A DNA stretch of 64,000 nucleotides from Thermoflavifilum sp. (lineage in GTDB: Bacteria > Bacteroidota > Bacteroidia > Chitinophagales > Chitinophagaceae). The DNA lies in assembly GCF_014961315.1 (NCBI RefSeq), contig NZ_CP063141.1:2717123-2781122 (forward strand), given 5' to 3'. The stretch's first letter is position 1. Each line of letters starts with the position of its first letter. Shown here piece after piece: positions 46,747 through 54,736 of this stretch. The notes beneath the pieces were generated by a model. The model did no database searches and was not told where the DNA came from. It saw only the letters and a list, made by a program, of their open reading frames with translations. A program made the position numbers and the translations under genes.

Positions 46747-47397
46747 TTATTCCTGAACTGATTTTGCCTGCAAAACTGCAAGGGCTTTGCGGCCCTCACA
46801 ACAAATAAGATCGAAAATACTCAAATCAGCCATAAAGCCCGTGCGATCTTCAAATACCTGATGATATCGAACGCCAGGATGCATACGACCCGGTGGAGGC
46901 TGAATCCTACCGCGAAAATCCATACCTACCGCAGCGGCTTCCTCCGGTGAAATAAAATGATCGGTAAAATCGATCCGGGCTTCCAGCCCAAGAACACGAC
47001 ATATCCATACCAGCCAGTCCCGATTCCAGTCAACTAAAAAATGATAAGGCTTTTCAAAGAATGGCAGCAGGTCGTCCTCAAAATATTCAAACCAGGGACT
47101 GCGTCGATAAGCTGACACCAGCGTTTTCCAGTGATGCGCCTGCCAGTGCTCACGATTGTATATGCGGATGTCCTTCATAGGCGTGTGCTGGCGTTTGCCC
47201 TTTTCCAGGGGAATGCTGATCAGCACCCTGCCGTTAGGTCCGGCTACATAAAACCGATTGGCATAACTGCGCTTTTCGTGATACAAATAAATATCAAATA
47301 CCCATCGCGAATATCCAATTAATAATTTCATGTAGGAAATACATGGAATACATTGAAGATCAATAAGTAATGATTCATGAAATTGGTTTGCTGACAT
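46747..47397 (-). CDS. WbqC family protein
   Basis: A 216-residue cytoplasmic protein from the ATG at 47397. Family strings: QCIPCISYMKLLIGYSRWVFD, YLYHEKRSYANRFYVAGPNG, LISIPLEKGKRQHTPMKDI and HWKTLVSAYRRSPWFEYFED. WbqC proteins occur with polysaccharide and surface genes and may act on nucleotide-sugar or glycan intermediates; the reaction is not known. It is followed by xerD on the same strand. Confidence 0.85.
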   Translation of the reverse strand: MSANQFHESLLIDLQCIPCISYMKLLIGYSRWVFDIYLYHEKRSYANRFYVAGPNGRVLISIPLEKGKRQHTPMKDIRIYNREHWQAHHWKTLVSAYRRSPWFEYFEDDLLPFFEKPYHFLVDWNRDWLVWICRVLGLEARIDFTDHFISPEEAAAVGMDFRGRIQPPPGRMHPGVRYHQVFEDRTGFMADLSIFDLICCEGRKALAVLQAKSVQE

Positions 47398-47412
47398 ACT
47401 GACACGTTTCAA

Positions 47413-47707
47413 ATGAATTCGTTGAAATCTGGTAAAATACTCGACTTACTTATTTTTTATTAAATCTATGGTAATTCATATAAAATACGGTAAATCAATA
47501 TTTTAGGACAATTAAATAGCTAAATTCATTAGCACACATTTTAAAAACATGAAGGTTTCTGATAATCTAAAAAAATTAGCAACAAATATCTCAAAAAAAT
47601 GTCTGCTGGGCTCCCCTATCCCTGGAAAATGTAAGAAGTGAGATTTGAAGGAAATCCGAGGATTGGCGATGGGCTTGTTACGCAGGCCATTATATTTGTG
47701 CAAAAAA
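47413..47707. other. AT-rich spacer, no gene seen
   Basis: Between two oppositely oriented genes. Open frames here are low in coding character. No repeat or RNA structure was recognised. Confidence 0.5.
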
Positions 47708-48568
47708 ATGAGTCGAAAAGTCTGGATGATTATCGGTTGCTTGATCGGGCTGATATGGAGGGTGAGTCCACTCCAAGCGCAATATTTCTATCAGGATTTA
47801 TATTCTACCTGGCAAACAAATGCCAAACAACAGGTGTACAGGCAATGGAAGGTGAAGAAAATTCAGATTTTCAGCTACGATGCCAATCATGAACGCGACA
47901 ATAGTTTTTCAGTTGAAAAAGCATTTTCGCCTGATTATCGGGAATTACGTTCGGTCACTCATTCGGTGGTGAACGGTGATTCCTGGCTTACGAATCATTA
48001 TGATGCTGCATACAGAATTACAGAGAGCCTCGATAGTTCTGATTTTGCCATAAATCTTACACAATATCGATATGATAGTGCCGGACGGCTTGCTGAAATC
48101 CATATCGTTTCCCGGACGCCGGCCAACGCTATCGGGGAGACCATGCTCACCGAGACCCATGTGTTTCAGTATGATTCGGCTGGTCGACCTTCACGCATGT
48201 GGAAAATCAAAAACCGGACAGATACCGGGTTTGTTCGATTTGATGTGGATGTCAACGGACAGATCACCCGTGAAGTGGATAGTTTAGATGGACGCGTGTA
48301 TACCTTTTATTTTTCCTACACACCGGAAGGATGGTTACATACCATTTTGCGATATGATTCTTCGGCGCGACAAGCCATTCCTACCCTGAAGCTGGATTAT
48401 GATGAAGCCGGCCAAATTCGCCGGATGACGGTGATTGCAGGAGGTAATGGTGGATCGACGGTATGGGAATACAGCTATGATAATCGGCACCTGGTGCAAC
48501 AAGAGAGATGTTTATCCGATGGGAAAACTTTTATCGGAAGTGTAGCATACCTATATACGTTTTATTGA
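47708..48568 (+). CDS. Secreted protein with YD-like repeats, unknown
   Basis: A 286-residue exported protein (signal ending SPLQAQ) from the ATG at 47708. It contains imperfect repeats with the Y-x(n)-D-x(n)-G-R-L pattern, for example TQYRYDSAGRLAEIH, HVFQYDSAGRPSRMW and LDYDEAGQIRRM, as in RHS/YD proteins. RHS modules can fold a shell around a toxin or a sugar-binding core; here only about four repeats and no toxin tail are present. Function unknown; possibly a surface or periplasmic protein. Confidence 0.7.
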   Translation: MSRKVWMIIGCLIGLIWRVSPLQAQYFYQDLYSTWQTNAKQQVYRQWKVKKIQIFSYDANHERDNSFSVEKAFSPDYRELRSVTHSVVNGDSWLTNHYDAAYRITESLDSSDFAINLTQYRYDSAGRLAEIHIVSRTPANAIGETMLTETHVFQYDSAGRPSRMWKIKNRTDTGFVRFDVDVNGQITREVDSLDGRVYTFYFSYTPEGWLHTILRYDSSARQAIPTLKLDYDEAGQIRRMTVIAGGNGGSTVWEYSYDNRHLVQQERCLSDGKTFIGSVAYLYTFY

Positions 48569-48648
48569 ACAAAAAATTTATCGGCGTTTTGTCTAAAATC
48601 AAACTATTCTTTACTTTTGCCATCCGCAATTACACAGGTGCTTATGAT

Positions 48649-48721
48649 GCGGAAGTAGCTCATCTGGTAGAGCACAACCTTGCCAAGGTTGGGGTAGCGG
48701 GTTCGAGTCCCGTCTTCCGCT
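48649..48721 (+). tRNA. tRNA-Gly (GCC)
   Basis: Full cloverleaf of 73 bases: acceptor GCGGAAG / CTTCCGC, anticodon stem CAACC / GGTTG with loop TTGCCAA (anticodon GCC), T-arm GCGGG / CCCGT with TTCGAGT loop. No encoded CCA. First gene of the tRNA cluster. Confidence 0.96.
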
Positions 48722-48832
48722 CTTGAAGTTCTTTCAAAGTATTACAACATTGGCTGGTCCACAACTGGTTTCAATCAATGAATCGACTCGTTTATAGCTA
48801 ATGATATTTGCTGTGCTGGAGTCGGTTTGCAT

Positions 48833-49118
48833 GGTGGAATGGGTAGACACGTCCCGGCTCAGCCGGGATGGCCAGCAATGACTGTATGCACTTTGACATC
48901 AAACACCGCATCACCCTCAGCCCGGGTGGTGGAATTGGTAGACACGTCCCGGCTCAGCCGGGATGGCCAGCAATGACTGTACGCACTTTGACATCAAACA
49001 CCGCATCACCCTCAGCCCGGGTGGTGGAATTGGTAGACACGTCCCGGCTCAGCCGGGATGGCCAGCAATGACTGTACGCACTTTGACATCAAACACCGCA
49101 TCACCCTCAGCCCGGGTG
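48833..49118 (+). repeat. Three 95-bp pseudo-tRNA-Leu units
   Basis: Units start (GTGGAAT) at 48834, 48929 and 49024, exactly 95 bases apart, and the intact tRNA-Leu repeats the phase at 49119. Each has the acceptor strand GCCCGGG (from unit 2), D-arm and variable-arm bases of the following Leu gene. In place of the Leu anticodon arm is TCCCGGC TCA GCCGGGA, a 7-bp stem with a 3-base loop (read as 5+7 bases the loop centre is TCA). The T-arm is replaced by a CACTTTGACATCAAACACCG-type spacer. Units 2 and 3 are identical; unit 1 differs at few bases. They cannot fold as tRNA. Confidence 0.9.
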
Positions 49119-49195
49119 GTGGAATTGGTAGACACGCAGGACTTAAAATCCTGTGGCCAGCAATGGCTGTACGGGTTCAAGTCCCGTCCCGGGTA
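49110..49195 (+). tRNA. tRNA-Leu (TAA)
   Basis: 86 bases: acceptor GCCCGGG / CCCGGGT (G-U at the end), D-arm GTGGAATTGGTAGACAC, anticodon stem CAGGA / TCCTG with loop CTTAAAA (TAA), long variable arm, T-arm ACGGG / CCCGT with TTCAAGT. It is the intact downstream member of a 95-bp repeat whose other three members are defective. Confidence 0.95.
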
Positions 49196-49239
49196 CTCCA
49201 GCTCGTCATGTAAATAAACAAGTTCTTTCATAACTTCAT

Positions 49240-49323
49240 GCCCAGGTGGCGAAACTGGTAGACGCACTGTGTTCAGGTCGCAGCGCCCGCAAGGGCATGC
49301 TGGTTCGAATCCAGTCCTGGGCA
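49240..49323 (+). tRNA. tRNA-Leu (CAG)
   Basis: 84 bases: acceptor GCCCAGG / CCTGGGC, anticodon stem CTGTG / CGCAG with loop TTCAGGT (CAG), variable arm CGCCCGCAAGGGCATG, T-arm CTGG / CCAG with TTCGAAT. Followed by a terminator at 49339-49366. Confidence 0.95.
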
Positions 49324-49338
49324 CGCTTTTTTACATCC

Positions 49339-49366
49339 AGCCTGCTTTTCGGCAGGCTTTTTTATT
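49339..49366 (+). terminator. Terminator of the tRNA cluster
   Basis: AGCCTGC pairs with GCAGGCT across a 6-base loop and is followed by a T-rich tract. Confidence 0.85.
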
Positions 49367-49452
49367 TTCCTTCTCTAAAAATCTATTGGTAATCCAAAAT
49401 TTCCTTGTTATCTTTCAAACAACTAATTTGTTGCAATTCAAAATCTAAGCAT

Positions 49453-52281
49453 ATGCACTCCTATCCTACCCGCTACCTGGGCGTATTGTTATGTATCCTA
49501 TGCACGTCCATCGCTTCAGCTCAAAGTATTATTAAAGGTCAGGTTATGGATCAGGTTACCGGTGAAAGCCTGAGCAATGCCTCGGTGTATATTCAGGGCA
49601 CCGGCGAAGGTACGATCAGTGACCGTACGGGTCATTTTACGCTGACTACACAGCACGCATTTCCGCTAACACTGGTGATTTCGTTTGTAGGTTATCGTAG
49701 CCAGCAAATCACTTTACAGGAGCCTACAACCACACTCAACATTCAGCTGGTACCTACGGAAGTCCTGGGTCGGGAAACCATTATATCGGCCACTCGTGTA
49801 CCCGAACGCATTATCGAGTCGCCCGTATCCATCGAACGGCTCAGCAGCGTACAGCTCAAGCAAGCCGCGGCTCCGGATTTTTACAACGCCATCGGCAACC
49901 TGAAAGGCGTAAACGTAGTCAACTCAGGTCTGCTTTTCCCCACACTCACCACCCGCGGATTTGCTGCCAGTGGCAGCACCTCTGTGAATCAATTTCTCGA
50001 CGGTATGAATACCGAAGCTCCAGGATTGAATTTTTCCGTGGGTAATGTCATCGGTGTAAATGATCTGGACCTGGAGAATGTGGAATTATTGCCCGGCGCA
50101 GCTTCCGCCCTTTATGGTGCAGGGGGTACCAATGGCACCATTTTAATCACCAGTAAGGATCCCTTCCGTTATCAAGGATTCAGTGCGCTGGTCAAAGAAG
50201 GAGTGATGCATGTCAATGATCCCGAACACGGAGCTACCCTTTTTCAGGAATATGAAGCCCGTTATGCAAAAGCTTTTCAAAACAAATGGGCTTTTAAAAT
50301 CAATGCCGATTATATAAAAGGATACGACTGGATAGCAGATGACACGTCAAATTACGATGCACAGAATTTTACCGTGAAATCAGGCACAAGACTTACCGAT
50401 CCGGCTTATGATGGCGTAAATGTTTACGGTGATGAAATCACGGTGAATATCCATGATGTGGCGCAACAAATGGCTCAGGCCGGCGTCATCTCCCAGCAAG
50501 CAGCCAGTCAGGTACCCAACCAGAATGTAACCCGCACCGGTTACCGGGAAAAGTACCTGGTTGATTACCACACGTATAACCTGAAGTTGAGCGGCATGCT
50601 GGCCTACAAGATCACACCTAAAATAACAGCTTCATTAACCGCTTATTATGGTGCGGGCACTACGGTTTATACGGGTTCGGATCGTTATTCACTCAACCAT
50701 TTTCATATCGGGATGTACAAAGCCCAGATTCAGGGTGAGCATTTCAACCTATTCGGCTACACCACCCAGGAAGATGCCGGCAAAAGTTATAATGCAACAG
50801 TGTTGGGTGAACTCATCAACGAAGCCTGGAAACCCAGCACCACCTGGTATCCACAATTTGTGGGCGCCTATCTGCAGGCCAAACAAAACGGTGCCCCTGA
50901 TGCACTGGCCTTTCAAATCGCCAGAACTTATGCCGATCAGGGCATGCCCGCACCAACCGATGTAAGTTTCGGCCAGTATAAAGATCAGGTGAATGGCTCT
51001 CCCATTCCACAGGGTGCAAAATTCATCGAACACTCCAGCCTTTGGCATTATGAAGGTTTTTATGATTTCAGCTACCTTACCCAACAAGTTGTGGACCTGC
51101 AGGCAGGGATTAGTTATCAGCGCTATCACCTGAATTCAAAAGGAACATTGTTCGACGATCAGAATAAAAAACTCACCATCGACCAGTATGGGTTTTTCCT
51201 GCAAGCTTCCCGTAAATTGATTCATGAACGATTGCGACTGATTGCTTCTGCACGATACGACAAGAATCAAAATTTCGCCGGAAAGCTTACACCTCGTTTT
51301 GCAGCCGTCATTACCGTCGCTCCGAACAATACGATCCGCTTGTCTTATCAAACCGGATATAAATTACCCACCAACCAGAATCAGTATATCGATTTAAATG
51401 TGGGAAGAGCCCGATTGATTGGCGGATTGCCTCAATTCATCAACAAGTATAATTTAATCAACAATCCCGGATTTACCGTTGATAATGTGAATCAGTATGC
51501 CGCTGCTTATCAGGCTGCTTATATCAGTAATCTTCAGCAGGGGCAGAGCCAGCAACAGGCGCAATACAATGCCGCCGTAACCGCCGAAAAGGTGTTACAG
51601 CCTTATGTTTTCAAAACATTCAAGCCGGAAACCGTATATTCTTATGAATTAGGCTATCGGGGCATCATTCGTCAGGTATTCATGATTGATGCATACATAT
51701 ATACCGCTAATTACAAAGACTTTTTCGGTTCTGTATTTCTGATTCAGGCAAAGAATGGCCCGCAACAAATTATCCCCCAGGATCCTAACAAATATTATGG
51801 CCCGCAACTGGCCAGCGATCAAACCCGGAATGTGTACCAGACCACGGTGAATAGCGAAGGGAAAATTAAAACCTTTGGTTGGGCCATCGGTATTGATTAC
51901 CAGCTTCCACATCATTACCTGTTGAGCGGCAACCTTTCTTACAATAAATTAAACGGAGCCCCGGCAGGATTCTTCACGCAGTTTAATACACCCGATTATC
52001 AGGCCAACATAGGATTCAGCAATCCCGATGTATTCCGTGGGTGGGGATTTGATTTGCACTGGCGTTATCAGAATGCATTTCTGTACGAAGGCAGCTTCGC
52101 CGTGGGACGTGTACCCGCTTTCAGTACACTGGATGCGGCCATTAGCTATCGGTTAGTTCGACAAAAACTTCTCTTTAAACTCGGGGGTACGAATATTTTG
52201 AATCACTATTATCAAAATGCATTTGGTAATCCGAAGATTGGCGGGCTCTATTACGTATCGGTGGGCTATAATGTGTTTTAA
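49453..52281 (+). CDS. TonB-dependent receptor, CarboxypepD_reg type
   Basis: A 942-residue outer-membrane transporter from the ATG at 49453. Signal peptide (SIASAQ), then a carboxypeptidase-regulatory-like domain (IIKGQVMDQVTGESLSNASVYI), a plug (AAPDFYNAIGNLKGVNVVNS, LLPGAASALYGAGGTNGTIL) and a barrel ending YYVSVGYNVF. It takes up a TonB-dependent ligand such as an iron complex or vitamin. No SusD partner is adjacent, so a siderophore or cobalamin-like ligand is as likely as a sugar. Next to the tRNA cluster, after a separate terminator. Confidence 0.9.
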   Translation: MHSYPTRYLGVLLCILCTSIASAQSIIKGQVMDQVTGESLSNASVYIQGTGEGTISDRTGHFTLTTQHAFPLTLVISFVGYRSQQITLQEPTTTLNIQLVPTEVLGRETIISATRVPERIIESPVSIERLSSVQLKQAAAPDFYNAIGNLKGVNVVNSGLLFPTLTTRGFAASGSTSVNQFLDGMNTEAPGLNFSVGNVIGVNDLDLENVELLPGAASALYGAGGTNGTILITSKDPFRYQGFSALVKEGVMHVNDPEHGATLFQEYEARYAKAFQNKWAFKINADYIKGYDWIADDTSNYDAQNFTVKSGTRLTDPAYDGVNVYGDEITVNIHDVAQQMAQAGVISQQAASQVPNQNVTRTGYREKYLVDYHTYNLKLSGMLAYKITPKITASLTAYYGAGTTVYTGSDRYSLNHFHIGMYKAQIQGEHFNLFGYTTQEDAGKSYNATVLGELINEAWKPSTTWYPQFVGAYLQAKQNGAPDALAFQIARTYADQGMPAPTDVSFGQYKDQVNGSPIPQGAKFIEHSSLWHYEGFYDFSYLTQQVVDLQAGISYQRYHLNSKGTLFDDQNKKLTIDQYGFFLQASRKLIHERLRLIASARYDKNQNFAGKLTPRFAAVITVAPNNTIRLSYQTGYKLPTNQNQYIDLNVGRARLIGGLPQFINKYNLINNPGFTVDNVNQYAAAYQAAYISNLQQGQSQQQAQYNAAVTAEKVLQPYVFKTFKPETVYSYELGYRGIIRQVFMIDAYIYTANYKDFFGSVFLIQAKNGPQQIIPQDPNKYYGPQLASDQTRNVYQTTVNSEGKIKTFGWAIGIDYQLPHHYLLSGNLSYNKLNGAPAGFFTQFNTPDYQANIGFSNPDVFRGWGFDLHWRYQNAFLYEGSFAVGRVPAFSTLDAAISYRLVRQKLLFKLGGTNILNHYYQNAFGNPKIGGLYYVSVGYNVF

Positions 52282-52288
52282 TGCCAGT

Positions 52289-53134
52289 TTATCGGGAGCT
52301 GTTTTTGCTTAAAAACAACCAGGGAACATTGTCTTCTGCCGCATCAGGCTGATGATTCCAGCCCAGCCACCGATGGATGGCAGGCAAAACCGCGTAGGAT
52401 GCTTCCGTACAAAGCATGCCTAAACCCGCACCAACGGCCACATCAGCATACCAGTGTTTGTTGTTGTACAACCTGAGTGCAGCCGTGCCCACGGCTAATG
52501 GAAATCCCGTATAAGCAACCCAGCGATGGTTGCTGTTTTTATACTCTTCATACAAAAACATGGCTCCACCAAAAGCCGTGGTGGTGTGCCCGGATGGAAA
52601 GGAATGAAAATCGCTTCCATCAGGTCTTTGCTCGTGTACGGTATATTTCAGGGTGGTTACGATGATTCCCTGCACAAGCGTGGTGGTAACAAATAAGGCC
52701 AGTTGATCCCTAAAATGATGTGCTGGCTGCATACCCATGAATCGCAGGGCAAATGTTTCTGCTGCTGGCATATATTGCAAATAATTATCGACCGACGTAT
52801 GAAAATGCGGATAATCTTCTACAATCTCGCCTTTTAAATCCGCACTACTGAACAAAAACTCATGATGATCATAGGTGGCAAGTCCATCGCCGATAAGTAT
52901 GCCGGGCACCAGCCCATCCTTGACAAGAGGTTTATCGAACCAGCTTCCAGTGGACGAAACACGAGGGACCGAATCCGGAACAAATGGAAATGTTGCTGAG
53001 GTAAAAACATCGTCCGTACGATGGGATGAAATATTTTGTGCATCCAATTGATACATAACCAATAGGCAGGCAAATATGAGCAATCCTGCAAACCATATTT
53101 TACGGATCCGCACGGGACGTGTATTTTTGTACAT
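52289..53134 (-). CDS. PAP2-type phosphatase
   Basis: A 281-residue exported enzyme from the ATG at 53134, with an N-terminal hydrophobic signal (FAGLLIFACLLVMYQL). PAP2 motifs: KYTVHEQRPDGS (KxxxxxxRP, about residue 162), FPSGHTTTAFGG (PSGH, about 180) and NNKHWYADVAVGAGLG (SRxxxxxHxxxD-like, here NKHWYADV, about 222). It removes phosphate from lipid phosphates such as undecaprenyl or PA. The 5' end overlaps the RsmF gene if the latter uses its ATG at 53076. Confidence 0.85.
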   Translation of the reverse strand: MYKNTRPVRIRKIWFAGLLIFACLLVMYQLDAQNISSHRTDDVFTSATFPFVPDSVPRVSSTGSWFDKPLVKDGLVPGILIGDGLATYDHHEFLFSSADLKGEIVEDYPHFHTSVDNYLQYMPAAETFALRFMGMQPAHHFRDQLALFVTTTLVQGIIVTTLKYTVHEQRPDGSDFHSFPSGHTTTAFGGAMFLYEEYKNSNHRWVAYTGFPLAVGTAALRLYNNKHWYADVAVGAGLGMLCTEASYAVLPAIHRWLGWNHQPDAAEDNVPWLFLSKNSSR

Positions 53135-53159
53135 CAGTTCGAACCAAAGCAACGGAAAG

Positions 53160-54578
53160 TTGGCTACCCTTCCTGAAGATTTTCTGAAAATCATACCCCA
53201 CCTGCCCGGAGCACAACCGGAATCCTTGTTGAAAGCGCACGAACAGAAGCCGGTGGTGAGCATCAGGTTGCATACCGCAAAATGGCATAAGTGGACAGCC
53301 TCTGATCCCGCTGTAGCCGCTCAACAACAATTACCCATCGGGTCGGCTGTACCGTGGGCCGAAGATGCTTTTTACCTGAATGAAAAACCCGCATTTATAT
53401 TTGATCCCCTGTTCTATGCCGGAGCTTACTATGTACAGGAAGCTTCTTCCATGTTTGTGGATTTTGTGATGCGACAATGGAACAAGCAACGTTCTCCATC
53501 GCCCGCGTTATTACTGGATTTATGCGCAGCTCCCGGTGGAAAATCTACCATCCTGCTGAGCCACATGCAAGCTCAAGACCTGTTGATCAGCAACGAAACC
53601 GTTCCCGCTCGCTGGCAGGTCTTGCGGGAGAACCTGATCCGCTGGGGCTATCCGCAATTCGTACTCACCCAGCTGGAAGCCCGTTATTTTCAAGCCATTC
53701 CCGAGGCATTTGATCTGATTCTGGTGGATGCTCCCTGTTCCGGATCGGGCATGTTTCGAAAAGATAAACAGATGTGTGGGTTATGGGCACGCAACAGTGT
53801 GCTATCGTGCAGCAAAAAGCAGTCCCATCTGCTTCAGGATATCTGGCCGGTGCTGAAACCCGGCGGATGGCTTATCTATAGCACCTGTTCTTTTTCTCCG
53901 GAAGAAAACGAGCAGGTGATTGATCGGCTTATTACCGAAACGCATGCAGAATCGATAGGATTGCCCGTACCCGACCAATGGGGCATTGTCACCAGCTATT
54001 CTCCACAACATCGGGCTCCGGGTTATCGGTTTTATCCCGATCGGCTGCAGGGTGAAGGATTTTACTTGGCCGTTGTTCAGAAACCTGTTCATCATTCAAA
54101 TCATAAACTCAAACCCTCAACAAAGTCAAGGCATCGCGCGACCTGGGAAATTACAACTATTCCCCCACCAGCAGCGTACCTTGAACCATCAACAGAACTC
54201 ACCTGCATTCGTCATGAAGGGGAATTTTACCTGTTCCCTTCCGCTCAAATGAACCACCTGCACACGATTTCCCTGCACATTCCCATCCGCCAGGCAGGCC
54301 TGTGCATAGGCAGGATAAGACAGGAATGGATTCCCGAACATGATCTTGCTATGTATACGGGCTTGCGTACAGATGTACCCGCTATAGCCCTTTCGCGAGA
54401 GCAAGCCCTGCAGTACCTGCAAAAACAAATCATAGCATGCCCCGATTTGCCGATGGGCTGGTATCTGGCCAGCTATGCCCGATTCCCCCTGGGATGGATG
54501 AAATCGATTGGCCATCGCGTTAATAACTATTATCCCAAACAATGGAAAATTCACCGAACGCTACCTGACTTGGATTAG
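53160..54578 (+). CDS. rRNA (cytosine-C5) methyltransferase, RsmF-like
   Basis: About 472 residues. I prefer a TTG at 53160 (LATLPEDFLKIIPHLPG) as start, because family proteins begin at this point and an ATG at 53076 would reach into the divergent PAP2 gene; the ATG remains possible. SAM motif LDLCAAPGGKSTILL, the Cys active-site DAPCSGSGMFRKD, the second catalytic region STCSFSPEENEQVI, and a C-terminal PUA-like domain (CPDLPMGWYLASYARFPLGWMK). It methylates C5 of a cytosine in 16S rRNA or possibly tRNA. Confidence 0.85.
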   Translation: MATLPEDFLKIIPHLPGAQPESLLKAHEQKPVVSIRLHTAKWHKWTASDPAVAAQQQLPIGSAVPWAEDAFYLNEKPAFIFDPLFYAGAYYVQEASSMFVDFVMRQWNKQRSPSPALLLDLCAAPGGKSTILLSHMQAQDLLISNETVPARWQVLRENLIRWGYPQFVLTQLEARYFQAIPEAFDLILVDAPCSGSGMFRKDKQMCGLWARNSVLSCSKKQSHLLQDIWPVLKPGGWLIYSTCSFSPEENEQVIDRLITETHAESIGLPVPDQWGIVTSYSPQHRAPGYRFYPDRLQGEGFYLAVVQKPVHHSNHKLKPSTKSRHRATWEITTIPPPAAYLEPSTELTCIRHEGEFYLFPSAQMNHLHTISLHIPIRQAGLCIGRIRQEWIPEHDLAMYTGLRTDVPAIALSREQALQYLQKQIIACPDLPMGWYLASYARFPLGWMKSIGHRVNNYYPKQWKIHRTLPDLD

Positions 54579-54736
54579 CAGTCGGAATAACAGGGCAGCG
54601 ATTGTTGGTGATTTCAAAAGCCTTACTCAACCTATCGTTTATTTTGGCATATCAGGGTCAATATCGTAACTTTACCACCCGTTTGATACACGCTGGATAG
54701 CGGTTTTTCATCTACTTATCGATTAAATCTGCCATC

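Noticed and set aside
48834..49023. Functional suppressor or selenocysteine tRNA with TCA anticodon
   Set aside because: No T-arm or 3' acceptor strand and C at position 33; it cannot fold as tRNA.
48833..49118. CRISPR array
   Set aside because: Unit spacing is exact, but the spacers are identical and the units match the adjacent tRNA; no Cas genes occur.
48868..49217. Short open frames with repeated ELVDT and SRLSRDG strings
   Set aside because: They are translations of tRNA-Leu and its 95-bp pseudo-copies, not proteins.
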